From Opitutia bacterium (GTDB lineage Bacteria; Verrucomicrobiota; Verrucomicrobiia; Opitutales; UBA953), in contig BGOI01000006.1 in NCBI GenBank assembly GCA_003569165.1, positions 1-64,000 on the forward strand: 64,000 nt of DNA, read 5' to 3'. The notes under the pieces are model-generated. The model saw only the letters and a program-made list of their open reading frames with translations, was not told where the DNA came from and made no database searches. Positions 10,278-19,857 of the stretch are shown piece by piece. Numbering within the stretch: position 1 is the stretch's first letter; each line of letters begins with the position of its first letter. The position numbers and the translations under genes were made by a program.

Positions 10278-13200
10278 ACAGCGAAGAACATCAAAAGAAG
10301 GCCGACAGCGGCCGGCGCCTCGTCGACACCCTAGCGTCGCTCAAACTGACGGTGCTCCTGCTCATCTTATCAATGATCCTCATCTTGTTGGGGACACTCG
10401 AACAAGTCCACTGGGGTATCTGGCATGTGCAGAAGGTCTACTTCAGTTCCTGGCTCTGCTTCTATCCGATGGACCCGACGGCGCCCTTACGCATCCCGCT
10501 GCCGGCCGGCTTCACGCTCGGGGCCCTGCTCATCATCAACCTAGCCTTCGCCCACGTCCGTCACTTCAAGGCGACCGCTGCCAAGGTCGGTAACCTGATG
10601 ATTCACGCAGGCCTGCTGCTCCTCCTGGGCGGTGGCTTCGTCACGGCAATCTACCAAGAGGAGTCCGCGATGATCATCCCCGAAGGCGAGCAGCGAAACT
10701 ACTCCGAGGCCTTCCGCGAATTCGAAATCGCGCTCGTCCAAAAATCCGCCACCGCCGAGACCGTCGTCGCCATCCCGGATTCGATCCTCCGCGACATCGC
10801 CGCCAAGAAGACTCCGGCCGACGTCGAGCTCCCGGCACTCCTTACACGCTCGTCGTCCAGACCTACCACCCGAACGCGATGATCCGGGCAAAATCGCAGA
10901 TGAGCGACGGCATCGACCTCAAGGCGACCCAAGGAATCGGCGCCCGTACTGAGCTGGCCTACAAGCCTCTCCCGGAAAGCTATGACGACAACAAGCCCAA
11001 CGCGCCTACCGCGATCGTCGAACTCAAGACGAAGGAAAAGTCGCTCGGCATCTGGGCCCTCAACCTCAACCTGACGGAATCTTCGATGCCCAGACCTTTG
11101 AGGACGCCGGCAAGACCCACGAGCTCTCGCTCCGCCGGACCCGCTACTACTACGTCCCTTTCACGGTGCAGCTGGATAGTTCACCCACGAGAAGTATCCG
11201 GGAACCGAGACTCCCAAGCGCTTCGCCAGCGACATCACGCTCAAGGAAGGTGCGAGCTCCTTCCCCTTCAACATCTCGATGAACCAACCGCTCCGCCATG
11301 CCGGCCTGACCTTCTTCCAGTCGAGTTTCGGGAGTACGAAGGACGGCAAGAGCCTCAGCGTACTTCAGGTCGTGCGCAATCCTGGCTGGCTCATCCCCTA
11401 CATCTCCGTCGCGCTAATGTCCCTCGGCCTCATCTGGCACTTCGGCGTTTCCCTGCTGCGTTTCCTCCGCGGTCGTGCCGCCAAGGCCGCCGCTGTGCTG
11501 ACCCTAGGTTTCCTGACCACCACGGCCGATGCGGCCGACGCCGGCTGGAACAGCCGTGAGTTTGGAACGATTCCCGTCCAAAGCGGGGGACGCGTCGTAC
11601 CGATCGAGACCCTCGCCACCGGGTCGTTGCTCCAGATGCGCTCGCGCACCTCGATCAGCCTCTCGAAGCTCGAACGCGTCGCCTTCGGCCAGCCTCCGTC
11701 GACCTGGACCGCAGAACAGCGTGCAGAAATCGCCAAGGAACTCCCAACCCTCTCGACCGAACTCCAAGCACTGCTCGAGAAGCGTCCCGTTCGACTCACT
11801 GGCGGTGCCATCAGCTCGGTCGACTGGCTCATCGAAGTGTGCTTCCGCGCGCCGATCGCCCGCCACCCTGCCGACCTTCCGCGTCGAACATCCCAATGTG
11901 CTCAAACGCGTCGGCGGCGACCCCGAGAAGAGCCTCTACGTCAGCTGGGATGGTATCCTGAAAAAACAGCGCCGAACTCAGCAAGGCGGCCGAGCAGGCG
12001 CGCAAACGCCCCCAGGCCGACCGCGACGTCGAAGACGTGCCCTCCTCACGCTCGAAAGCGCCGCCCGCCAGTATGCGACGCTCAGCATGACCTTCATCCC
12101 CGGAGACCTACCCCTCGACGTCACCCCGCGCCGCGAATACGGCGCATGGATCTCCGCACTTAACCGTGCGCTCGCCGAAATGAACGCGAGCGCCAGCGGC
12201 AAGGCCTTTGACCCCGAACTGCAGAAAACGGTCAAGACGTTCGTGGAACGCTATCAAGATTTTGAACGCGAAGGCGTCATCGGCCTGATGCCCCCCAAGG
12301 ACGAAACTTCGCTCGCCCGCTGGGATAATCTCGGCGCCTCCCTCCTCGGCATCATCAAGGACCAGAAGGCCCACCGGGCCGGTCTAGCCGAAGACGGCAT
12401 CATCACCCGTTACGCCGACTTCTCAATGGCGTGGCGTGAAGGCAAGGATGACGATTGCTCACGCCTGAGCTCAGCCATCGCCGCTTCGTTGAAAGGTCCT
12501 TGGACCGCCCGTGCGGAATCTGAAGCGAGCTTCGGTAGGCTCCAACCGTTTTACTGGCTCCTTATCGCCTATGTGGTGGTGGTGCTCATGGTCCTTGTCT
12601 CCTGGACGACCGGCTCCGAAGGCCTCCGCGTCTGGGGTTACCGCCTGCTGATAGTATCCTTCATCCTGCACACCGCCGCCCTCGGTTACCGCATGTGGCT
12701 GCACGGACGTCCGCCCGTGACGAACCTCTATTCAACGGGAATCTTCGTCGCCTGGGGTGCCGTCGGCATGGGCATCATGCTCGAGCGAGTCTGGAAGAAC
12801 GGCATCGGCGCCGTCGCGACAGGTATCACTGGCTTCGTCTCGCTGATTGTCGCCCATAACCTCGGCCTCTCCGGCGAAGATAACCTCGAAAGCGTCCGTG
12901 CGGTGCTTGATACGAACTTCTGGCTGGCGACGCACGTGACCATCGTGACGCTGGGCTACTCGGCGACCTTCGTCGCCGGCTTGCTCGGCGCCCTCCACCT
13001 TGTGCTCCGCGCCTTCAAGAAGGATTACAACTGGGGCGACAGCGTCGCCCGCGCCGCCTACGGCATCCTCGCCTTCGCCGTTATCGCCAGCTTCATCGGC
13101 ACGATGCTCGGGGGCATCTGGGCCGACCAGAGCTGGGGTCGCTTCTGGGGCTGGGATCCGAAAGAAAACGGCGCCATCCTTATTGTGCTCTGGTGCGCGC

Positions 13201-13448
13201 TCTGCCTCCACGCCCGCTGGGGTGGACTCGTCCGTCGCGAAGGGCTGATGCAGCTCCTCATCTTCGGTAACATCGTCACGGCCTGGTCATGGTTCGGCAC
13301 GAATCTACTCGGCGTCGGCCTCCATAGCTACGGCTTCACGGAGACAGGTGCGTTCTGGCTCTATTATGTATTCTGCCCTTCGCAGCTCGCGCTGATCGCC
13401 CTCGGTTGGCTGCCTGACCGGTCGAAGAGCGCCCTCAAGACCGCATGA
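10274..13448 (+). CDS. ccsBA: Fused cytochrome c synthetase CcsBA (ResB-CcsA), interrupted by about six frameshifts
   Basis: System II cytochrome c biogenesis: the ResB and CcsA halves carry heme across the membrane and attach it to CxxCH proteins. The ResB half has transmembrane segments near the start, the periplasmic YPGTETPKRFASDITL block and MNQPLRHAGLTFFQSSFG. It runs straight into the CcsA half, with many transmembrane segments and the heme-handling WWD motif (WADQSWGRFWGWDPKENGA, about 13110-13170). As sequenced the frame breaks at about 10832 (missing C), 11076 (missing G), 11177 (missing A), 11862 (missing base), 11956 (extra A in an A6 run) and 12036 (missing C). Conserved protein resumes after each break, so the intact gene would be one chain of about 1,050 residues. 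Sequence error is likelier than decay. Its natural clients include the two CxxCH proteins in this window. Confidence 0.85.
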
Positions 13449-13969
13449 CCGAAGCCGCCGGTCCGACCTGGTTCTGCATCAAGGCCAAACCTCGCCAAGA
13501 GGCCGTGGCAGTGCAGAACCTACGGGCCGTCGGCATCGGCGAGCTGGTCTTCCCGCGTCTGCGTCGTACCCGACGTGGCCACGACAAGAACAAGGTCGTC
13601 GTCGAACCGCTCTTCCCGGGGTACATCTTCGCACGCTTCGATCCGATGGAATTCCAGTCCACGATTCGTAGCACCCGCGGCGTCCTCCATCTCGTGAGCC
13701 GCGAAGGCCGGCCGGTCGACGTCGAGCAAGCGGTGATCGACGAGCTTAATGCACTCGGCCCCGATGCGACCCTCTCGATGCTCGATGAAGAGTTAAAGGT
13801 CGGCGCCAAAGCCCGCGTCATTCGGGGCATCTTCACTGGCTCCGAAGGAGAGGTCATCCGCCTGGAGTCTCCGCAGAAACGCATCGCGCTGCTGCTCTCC
13901 ATCCTCGGCTCCGACCAACCGGTCGAACTGCCGCTCGATGACGTCGAAGGCCTCCCCGACGAAGCCTGA
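13445..13969 (+). CDS. NusG-family transcription elongation factor (RfaH/NusG paralogue)
   Basis: A 174-residue protein with an N-terminal NusG (NGN) domain (WFCIKAKPRQEAVAVQNL, then LFPGYIFARFDP, then STRGVLHLV) and a C-terminal KOW-type domain (GIFTGSEGEVIRLESPQKRIALLLSILG). NusG proteins bind RNA polymerase and promote elongation; paralogues such as RfaH are operon-specific. I favour a specialised paralogue because the gene is not next to secE or ribosomal protein genes, where the housekeeping nusG usually lies. This is not proven. It overlaps the ccsBA stop by four bases. Confidence 0.85.
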   Translation: MTEAAGPTWFCIKAKPRQEAVAVQNLRAVGIGELVFPRLRRTRRGHDKNKVVVEPLFPGYIFARFDPMEFQSTIRSTRGVLHLVSREGRPVDVEQAVIDELNALGPDATLSMLDEELKVGAKARVIRGIFTGSEGEVIRLESPQKRIALLLSILGSDQPVELPLDDVEGLPDEA

Positions 13970-13994
13970 GTAGCCACCCCTACCCCTTTTTAGC

Positions 13995-14456
13995 ATGATC
14001 CTCGACCAACTTTCCGCCTCCGCTAATTACGAGTCACTCCACCCGCTCTTCCCCAAGGCGTTCGCCTACCTGCGCTCGTTCGACGTGAAGACGGAGGACG
14101 GTAAATATGAACTCCAAGGCCAGGACCTCGTGGCCATCGTGCAGCGCTACCAAACCGCCCCCTCTGTGGATAAGCTCTGGGAAGCCCATCAGATCTACGG
14201 AGACATTCAGGTGGTCTATCAAGGCCTAGAAAATTGCGGCCACGCGGACCAAAAGACCCTTGTCGTGACGAAGCCTTATATCACCGAAAAGGATGTTGAG
14301 AAATACGCTGCCCCTTCTTCGCCCACTGCCTTGCTCACTCTCGGACGCGGCAACTTCGCGATCTTCCACCCGCAGGACGGCCACCAGCCAGGCGTGCAGG
14401 TCGATGCACCCGCCGAAATCCTGAAGGTAGTCATCAAGTTCCGGCTCAAGGCCTGA
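13995..14456 (+). CDS. YhcH/YjgK/YiaL family protein
   Basis: A 153-residue cupin-like protein of the YhcH/YjgK/YiaL (DUF386) family. Typical features are LWEAHQIYGDIQVVYQG (metal-ligand His and Asp region), the FAIFHPQDGHQPGVQ block and the terminal KVVIKF strand. Members are found with sugar-acid or sialic acid catabolism genes and are thought to act on sugar anomers or derivatives. Here no such pathway lies beside it, so the substrate cannot be inferred. It starts 25 bases after the NusG paralogue. Confidence 0.88.
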   Translation: MILDQLSASANYESLHPLFPKAFAYLRSFDVKTEDGKYELQGQDLVAIVQRYQTAPSVDKLWEAHQIYGDIQVVYQGLENCGHADQKTLVVTKPYITEKDVEKYAAPSSPTALLTLGRGNFAIFHPQDGHQPGVQVDAPAEILKVVIKFRLKA

Positions 14457-14502
14457 GCGGCTTGCAACTTCGCTGGCTTTGCGGTGTCCTATGGTTAACC
14501 CC

Positions 14503-15438
14503 ATGACCTTCCGCGCCTGCCTACTCCTTGCCCTCACCTGCACCCTCGGCTTTGCTCAGGATGTCACCCGCATCTCCGACGTCATCTACGCGAAGCACGA
14601 CGGCGTGGCGCTGACGTTGGACGTCTTCACACCCGCTAAACCGAACGGCGCCGCGGTCATCAAAGTCATCAGCGGCGGCTGGAACTCCAATCATAACGGC
14701 ATCAGCGACGGCGGCTGGCCAAAGTACGGCTTCACGACCTTCGTTGTCGTCCACGGCACGCAGCCACGTTTCCACATCGACGAAATCGTCGGTGACCTTC
14801 AGCGCTCCGTGCGCTTTATCCGCGCCAACGCCGCCAAGTTCGGCATCGACCCGAATAAAATCGGCGTCACCGGCGGCAGCGCCGGCGGCCACCTCAGCCT
14901 GATGCTCGGCACCCGCGTCTTGGCGGCCAATCCGAAGTCAAAGGATCCGGTCGAGCAGGTGAGTTCCGAGGTCAACGCGGTCGCCTGCTATTACCCGCCG
15001 GTCGACTTCCTCAGCTGGGCCAAGGAAGGCGACAGCAAGGAAGGCGTCGGCCCCCTGACCACCCGCGCGCCGGCCTTCGGACCGATCGTGACCACTGCCG
15101 AAGGACGCGAACGTGCCGGTCGCGAACTCTCGCCGCTCTTCTGGATCAGCGATAAAACCCCGCCCACTTATATTGTCCAGGGCGACGCCGACCCACTCGT
15201 CCCTGACTCCCAGGCCCGTCGCTACCTCGCCCGCGCCAAGGAAGTCGGCGCCAAGGCCGAAATCCTGATTCGCCTTGGTGGCGCCCACGGCGGCTGGGTC
15301 GAGATGGCTGACGACAACGTCCGCATGGCCGAATGGTTCAGCCTCCATCTCCTCGGCCAGCAGCCGTCCAAGCCCTTTAATTTCGATATCTCGTCCTTAC
15401 CCAGCACGCCGGCGCCGAAGAAGGCTGCGAAGAAGTAA
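14503..15438 (+). CDS. Exported alpha/beta-hydrolase (esterase/lipase-like)
   Basis: About 311 residues with a signal peptide (MTFRACLLLALTCTLGFAQ). The alpha/beta-hydrolase fold has its nucleophile in GGSAGG and late acid and His elements (GDADPLV and LGGAHGG). The closest general group is the BD-FAE/acetyl-esterase type that removes acyl groups from carbohydrates or small esters, but the substrate is not determinable. The start at 14503 is chosen because it begins the signal peptide; an ATG at 14491 would add four residues. A short Pro/Lys tail ends the protein. Confidence 0.82.
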   Translation: MTFRACLLLALTCTLGFAQDVTRISDVIYAKHDGVALTLDVFTPAKPNGAAVIKVISGGWNSNHNGISDGGWPKYGFTTFVVVHGTQPRFHIDEIVGDLQRSVRFIRANAAKFGIDPNKIGVTGGSAGGHLSLMLGTRVLAANPKSKDPVEQVSSEVNAVACYYPPVDFLSWAKEGDSKEGVGPLTTRAPAFGPIVTTAEGRERAGRELSPLFWISDKTPPTYIVQGDADPLVPDSQARRYLARAKEVGAKAEILIRLGGAHGGWVEMADDNVRMAEWFSLHLLGQQPSKPFNFDISSLPSTPAPKKAAKK

Positions 15439-15497
15439 GCAAGGCCGAGGGACGATTTACGCTGGCAGGAAACCCCAGCCGTTTGCATAAAGACGGC

Positions 15498-16202
15498 ATG
15501 GCTTCGCCTTGCCGACTCATCCTCGCCCTCGATGTAGAGACCAAGGAGGAAGCCTTGGCACTCGCTCGCCCGCTCGCCGGCAACCTCGCTTGGGTGAAGC
15601 TCGGCCTGCAGCTCTTCACCCGCCACGGACCGGGCATCGTCGACGAATTCCATGCGCTGGGCTTCAAGGTCTTCCTCGACCTGAAGTTCCACGACATCCC
15701 CAACACGGTCTCCTCGGCAATCAAGAGCCTCAAGGGTCGCCCCTGCTCGCTGCTTACCATCCACGCCTGCGGTGGACCCGAGATGATCGCCCGCGCCGCC
15801 GAAGCCGCGAAGTCCACCCTGCCTGACTGCACGGTACTCGGCGTCACGGTGCTGACGTCAATGGATCACGCCCAGCTTTCGGCCACGGGTGTCGCCCGTA
15901 CACCCGAAGAACAGGTCCGCCTGCTCGGCCGCATGGCCATCGGCGCCGGCATTGGCGGACTGGTCTGCTCCCCTCTCGAACTCCCGATCCTCCGCCAAGA
16001 CCTCGGTGCTGGTCCCACCCTCGTGACTCCGGGCATCCGTTATCCCGACGCCGCGGGCGATGACCAGAATCGCGTCATGACGCCAGCCCAGGCTGCCGCC
16101 GCGGGCGCCAGCTTCATCGTCGTCGGCCGTCCGATTCTCAAGGCCAAGGACCCCGCCGCTGAAACGCTCCGTATCCGTCGTGACATCGGCGAGATCGCAT
16201 GA
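15498..16202 (+). CDS. pyrF: Orotidine 5'-phosphate decarboxylase
   Basis: This enzyme carries out the last step of UMP synthesis, decarboxylating OMP in the cytosol. The 234-residue protein has the TIM-barrel landmarks: LILALDVETKEEAL, WVKLGLQLFTRHGP, the catalytic DLKFHDIPNTV block, and TPGIRYPDAAGDDQNRVMTP followed by the phosphate-binding IVVGRPIL. Length is normal for the bacterial class. The start ATG at 15498 precedes the conserved first strand. Its stop overlaps the ispD start by four bases (ATGA at 16199). Confidence 0.97.
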   Translation: MASPCRLILALDVETKEEALALARPLAGNLAWVKLGLQLFTRHGPGIVDEFHALGFKVFLDLKFHDIPNTVSSAIKSLKGRPCSLLTIHACGGPEMIARAAEAAKSTLPDCTVLGVTVLTSMDHAQLSATGVARTPEEQVRLLGRMAIGAGIGGLVCSPLELPILRQDLGAGPTLVTPGIRYPDAAGDDQNRVMTPAQAAAAGASFIVVGRPILKAKDPAAETLRIRRDIGEIA

Positions 16203-16903
16203 GCGCGGCCGACGATATTCTCGTTCTTCTCGCCGCGGGTTCCGCGCGGCGCATGCAAGCGGTCGTCGACGATAAGATCACCGCGCTCCTCGCCGGCAAA
16301 CCGGTCTTCATCCACTCGCTACAGGCCTTCCTGAGCACGGGCCTCATTAGCCGTGTCGTCATGACCTATCGCGACGAAGCTCAGCTCACCAAATTGAAGG
16401 CCCAGCTCGCCGGTCATCTGCCCACGGCCACCCCAATCGATTTCGTGCCCGGCGGCGAATCCCGCCAAGATTCCGTCCTCGCCGCGCTCAATACCTGCGA
16501 AGGCCATACCGGCTTGGTGCACATCCATGATGGGGCCCGTCCGCTCGTCTCGCCCGAAGCCATCCGCAAGGTCCGCGACAGGGCCAAGGAAACTGGCGCC
16601 GCCATCCTGGCCGGACGTGCGGCCGACACGGTGAAGATCGCCAAGGTCGGTTCGGCTTCCGTCGAGACGTCCCCTGATCGCGGACTCGTCTGGACGGCCG
16701 AGACGCCTCAGGTCTTCCGCACCGCCATCGTACTCAAGGCCTATCGCAAGGTCGCTGAGCTGCAGCGCAAAGTGACCGACGATAGCTCCGCCGTGGAATT
16801 CGTCGGGCAAGACGTCTCTTTGGTCGAGAACCCTTCGGTGAACCTGAAGCTGACCCGTCCAGCGGACTTTGTCTTGGCGGAAGCAATCCTCAAGACGCGC
16901 TAA
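16199..16903 (+). CDS. ispD: 2-C-methyl-D-erythritol 4-phosphate cytidylyltransferase
   Basis: IspD makes CDP-methylerythritol from MEP and CTP in the non-mevalonate isoprenoid pathway. Visible motifs are the nucleotide-binding AAGSARRM loop, DKITALLAGKPV, GGESRQDSV, the IHDGARPLV metal-site block and WTAETPQVF. The length of 234 residues is standard. In the glycine-rich loop the usual second Gly is Ala (AAGSARRM), a small departure. Translational coupling to pyrF is likely. Confidence 0.94.
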   Translation: MSAADDILVLLAAGSARRMQAVVDDKITALLAGKPVFIHSLQAFLSTGLISRVVMTYRDEAQLTKLKAQLAGHLPTATPIDFVPGGESRQDSVLAALNTCEGHTGLVHIHDGARPLVSPEAIRKVRDRAKETGAAILAGRAADTVKIAKVGSASVETSPDRGLVWTAETPQVFRTAIVLKAYRKVAELQRKVTDDSSAVEFVGQDVSLVENPSVNLKLTRPADFVLAEAILKTR

Positions 16904-16907
16904 GCGC

Positions 16908-17375
16908 TCAGTAACCGGCCTGACGGAGCGCAGCATCCAACTTCGTCTGGAAGTCGGTGATGTCCTGCGGCGTCGGACGATATCCCGGCGTCCGTGCGGC
17001 CATACCGGGGCGGCCCTGATGATCGATATACCAATCGGCTTTTTCGCCGTCGGAGAAAGTGACGTGACCACTGACCATGGCATGTGGCTGGGCGATGGTG
17101 TCGACTTCGACCGTCACGACGCCGGCGCCCTGGGCGGTTTCAGCCGGAACGCCAGCCTCAGCGGGGGCGGCGTCGGCGACGGGCTCTTCCACCGGCTTGG
17201 GCTCTTCCTTCTCGACGAGAGCAAGGTTAAGGTCATCGACGAGGAAGCGGACGTCCATGTAGGTCATCGGGACCTCGAGCTGCGTCGAAAGGCGCTCTTG
17301 GATCTGAGAAAGTGTGGCGCCTTCGGCTACCCAGGCGGAAACCTTGGAAATCTGTTCGGGGGTCAGTCGGGCCAT
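16908..17375 (-). CDS. Conserved-looking hypothetical protein
   Basis: A 155-residue soluble protein without a signal peptide. The N-terminus looks like a small helix-turn-helix-like module (LTPEQISKVSAWVAEGATLSQIQERL). A Pro/Ala/Glu-rich linker near residues 57-85 leads to a C-terminal domain with HVTFSDGEKADWYIDHQGRPGM, whose strands suggest a compact beta-rich fold. I do not recognise the family. It is transcribed against its neighbours and ends four bases from ispD, so the two genes converge. Confidence 0.72.
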   Translation of the reverse strand: MARLTPEQISKVSAWVAEGATLSQIQERLSTQLEVPMTYMDVRFLVDDLNLALVEKEEPKPVEEPVADAAPAEAGVPAETAQGAGVVTVEVDTIAQPHAMVSGHVTFSDGEKADWYIDHQGRPGMAARTPGYRPTPQDITDFQTKLDAALRQAGY

Positions 17376-17466
17376 AGTCCGCTAAAGTGTGGGACCCTCC
17401 GCCGATTTTCAAGCGTCTCGTCGCTTATTCGTTGGAAAAAACGCCCCCGTCCACCAAGTTAAGCCC

Positions 17467-18312
17467 ATGCAGTCCGAGATCAGTTGGCAAAAGCAAGGAG
17501 CGTTCACCGACATCGTGTACGAGAAAGCCGATGGTATCGCCCGCGTGACCATCAACCGCCCCTCTCGCCGTAACGCCTTCACCCCGGAGACGATTGCCGA
17601 GATGCTGAAGGCCTTCTCCGATGCGCGTGACGACGCCTCCATCGGCGTGGTGCTCCTTCGCGGCGCCAACCCGCAGGACGACGGTAAGTTCGCCTTCTGC
17701 GCCGGCGGCGACCAAAAGATCCGCGGCGACAAAAAAGGCGGCTACGTGGGTAAGGATGGCGTCCCTCGCCTCAACGTCCTCGACCTCCAACGCCTCATCC
17801 GCTCGATGCCCAAGGTCGTCATCGCCCTCGTGGCCGGCTTCGCCATCGGTGGCGGTCACGTGCTCCATGTCATCTGCGACCTCACCATCGCCGCCGATAA
17901 CGCCGTCTTCGGCCAGACCGGCCCGACAGTCGGCAGTTTCGATGGCGGCTTCGGCGCCTCCTACCTCGCCCGCGTCGTCGGCCAGAAAAAGGCCCGCGAA
18001 ATCTGGTATCTCTGCCGCCAATACGACGCCAAGCAGGCCCTCGAAATGGGTCTGGTGAATACGGTCGTCCCCTACTCGCAGCTTGACGCCGAAGGCGTGA
18101 AGTGGGCGCAGGAAATCCTCACCAAGAGTCCGCTCGCCATCCGCTGCCTCAAGTCGGCCTTCAACGCCGAACTCGACGGCCAGGCCGGCATCCAAGAACT
18201 CTCCGGTAACGCCACCCTGCTCTATTATCTTTCGGAAGAGGGCGACGAAGGTCGCGCCGCTTGGAACGAGAAGCGCCCTCCTAATTTCCGAAAATTCCCT
18301 TGGCTCCCATAA
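17467..18312 (+). CDS. menB: 1,4-dihydroxy-2-naphthoyl-CoA synthase
   Basis: MenB, a crotonase-fold enzyme, cyclises O-succinylbenzoyl-CoA in menaquinone synthesis. Diagnostic pieces are [12 protein letters not shown], the active-site [12 protein letters not shown] loop and the C-terminal [17 protein letters not shown]. Length is 281 residues, as expected. The start at 17467 is chosen because [20 protein letters not shown] matches the normal N-terminus. No other men gene lies nearby, so the pathway is dispersed. The next gene starts inside its last codons. Confidence 0.96.
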   Translation: MQSEISWQKQGAFTDIVYEKADGIARVTINRPSRRNAFTPETIAEMLKAFSDARDDASIGVVLLRGANPQDDGKFAFCAGGDQKIRGDKKGGYVGKDGVPRLNVLDLQRLIRSMPKVVIALVAGFAIGGGHVLHVICDLTIAADNAVFGQTGPTVGSFDGGFGASYLARVVGQKKAREIWYLCRQYDAKQALEMGLVNTVVPYSQLDAEGVKWAQEILTKSPLAIRCLKSAFNAELDGQAGIQELSGNATLLYYLSEEGDEGRAAWNEKRPPNFRKFPWLP

Positions 18313-18884
18313 ATCCGATCCGCGTCACCGAGCGCGCCCAAAAACTCGCCTCCGAGATCCTCCGTCCCGGCGACATCGCCGTCGACGGCACCGCTGGCAA
18401 AGGCCGCGATACCGCTTGCCTGGCCCAAGCCGTCGGCCCCTCGGGGCATGTGCACGCCTTCGACATTCAGCCGGAAGCCATCGCCTCCAGCCGCAACCTC
18501 CTCGAGGTCGCGGGCCTCCTCGACCGCGTCTCCTTGCACCTCCGCAGCCACGCGAAACTGGTCGACGTCCTGACGCCGGCGCAGCGCGGCAAGTTAGGTG
18601 TTGCGATCTTCAATCTGGGCTACCTACCCGGCGGCGACGCCTCCATCATCACGCAACCGGCTTCGACCGACCGAGCGCTCCGTGATGCCTATGATAACCT
18701 CCGACCCGGCGGTCGCCTCATCTGCGTCGCCTACACCGGACACCCTGGCGGACCCGAAGAATCTGACATCGTACTCAAGTTCGCCGAACAGCAGGCGTCC
18801 GCCGGCCTCCACGTCGAGAAAATCGGCTATTACCCCACCCCGGGTAAGCCTTGGATTCTCGTCGTGAACAAGCCATCGGCTTGA
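18300..18884 (+). CDS. SAM-dependent methyltransferase of the YtqB/MnmM family
   Basis: A 194-residue Rossmann methyltransferase. Motif I is [14 protein letters not shown], the acidic SAM ribose ligand is in [10 protein letters not shown], and the family signature [15 protein letters not shown] is clear. GHPGG and KPWILVVNK follow near the end. The family was long listed as rRNA methylases; characterised members methylate the wobble uridine of tRNA (MnmM), the likeliest role here. The TTG start at 18300 overlaps the menB end by 13 bases. I saw no better start, since the conserved N-terminus ([14 protein letters not shown]) begins just after it. Confidence 0.85.
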   Translation: MAPINPIRVTERAQKLASEILRPGDIAVDGTAGKGRDTACLAQAVGPSGHVHAFDIQPEAIASSRNLLEVAGLLDRVSLHLRSHAKLVDVLTPAQRGKLGVAIFNLGYLPGGDASIITQPASTDRALRDAYDNLRPGGRLICVAYTGHPGGPEESDIVLKFAEQQASAGLHVEKIGYYPTPGKPWILVVNKPSA

Positions 18885-18915
18885 AGTCGGAAGCATTCCT
18901 TTCACTCTCTCTAGG

Positions 18916-19815
18916 ATGACCGCTCGACGTCGTATCATCCTGACAGGGGCCACGGGACTCATCGGTTCCGCATTGTCCCGACGACTGACCGAGCTTGGCT
19001 ACGAAGTCATCCCCTTCCGCTCCCGCCATGACGGGTCCGGTGGCTTTAATCACCTCACCGGCCACATCGATCACGCCGCCCTCGAAGGCGCCTATGCCGT
19101 GATCCACCTCGCCGGCGAATCTATCGCCCAACTCTGGTCCGATGCCGCCAAGGAACGCATCATGGCCAGCCGTCGCGATGGCACCCGCCTGCTCGCCGAG
19201 ACCCTCACCAGCGTGAGGCAAAAACCAGAAGTATTCATCTCTATGTCCGGTATCAACCGCTACGGACTGCATCGGTCCGAGACCCTCGACGAATCGTCGG
19301 CGGTCTCCGCCGCAGGCTTCCTGCCGGCCGTGACCGAAGCGTGGGAAAACGCGACCCTAGCGGCCAGCAAGGGAGGTATCCGTACGGTCTTGCTGCGGAC
19401 TTCGCTCGTTCTTTCCTCCACTGGCGGCGGCTTGAAGAAGATGCTCCCCGCCTTTCGCCTCGGCGTCGGTGGTCCCATCGGCGGCGGGCGGCAACGGTTG
19501 AGCTGGATCGGCCTCCCCGACCTCATCGAACTCATCGTCTGGTGCCTGGATAACCAAGCCATCCGCGGCCCGCTTAACGCCGTGGCACCCCAGACCGTCA
19601 CCCAAGCCGAATTTGCCCAAACGCTAGGCGCCGTCCTCCGCCGCCCCAGCTTCTTGCCGATGCCCGCCTGGGCCCTCTCCTTGCTCTTCGGACAGATGGG
19701 GCGCGAGACCATCCTCAGCGACCTCGCGGCCCGCCCGGCGGTGGCGCTCGACGGTGGTTTCCGCTTCGCGAAGCCCAACCTCGACTCGGCCCTCCGCCAA
19801 GCGATCGGCGAATGA
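18916..19815 (+). CDS. TIGR01777-family NAD(P)-dependent epimerase-like protein
   Basis: A 299-residue short-chain dehydrogenase-like protein. The NAD-binding loop is TGATGLIGSAL, VIHLAGESIAQLW is the family signature, and the C-terminal DUF1731-type segment includes VLRRPSFLPMPAWALSLLFGQMGRETILSD. The YfcH/SulA-like family is widespread but has no firmly assigned substrate. Nothing in the neighbourhood narrows it down. It begins 31 bases after the methyltransferase and is probably in the same transcript. Confidence 0.9.
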   Translation: MTARRRIILTGATGLIGSALSRRLTELGYEVIPFRSRHDGSGGFNHLTGHIDHAALEGAYAVIHLAGESIAQLWSDAAKERIMASRRDGTRLLAETLTSVRQKPEVFISMSGINRYGLHRSETLDESSAVSAAGFLPAVTEAWENATLAASKGGIRTVLLRTSLVLSSTGGGLKKMLPAFRLGVGGPIGGGRQRLSWIGLPDLIELIVWCLDNQAIRGPLNAVAPQTVTQAEFAQTLGAVLRRPSFLPMPAWALSLLFGQMGRETILSDLAARPAVALDGGFRFAKPNLDSALRQAIGE

Positions 19816-19857
19816 TTTTGGGTTGAAGGAACCGAGTCGGACAGAGATTGTCCGGCC

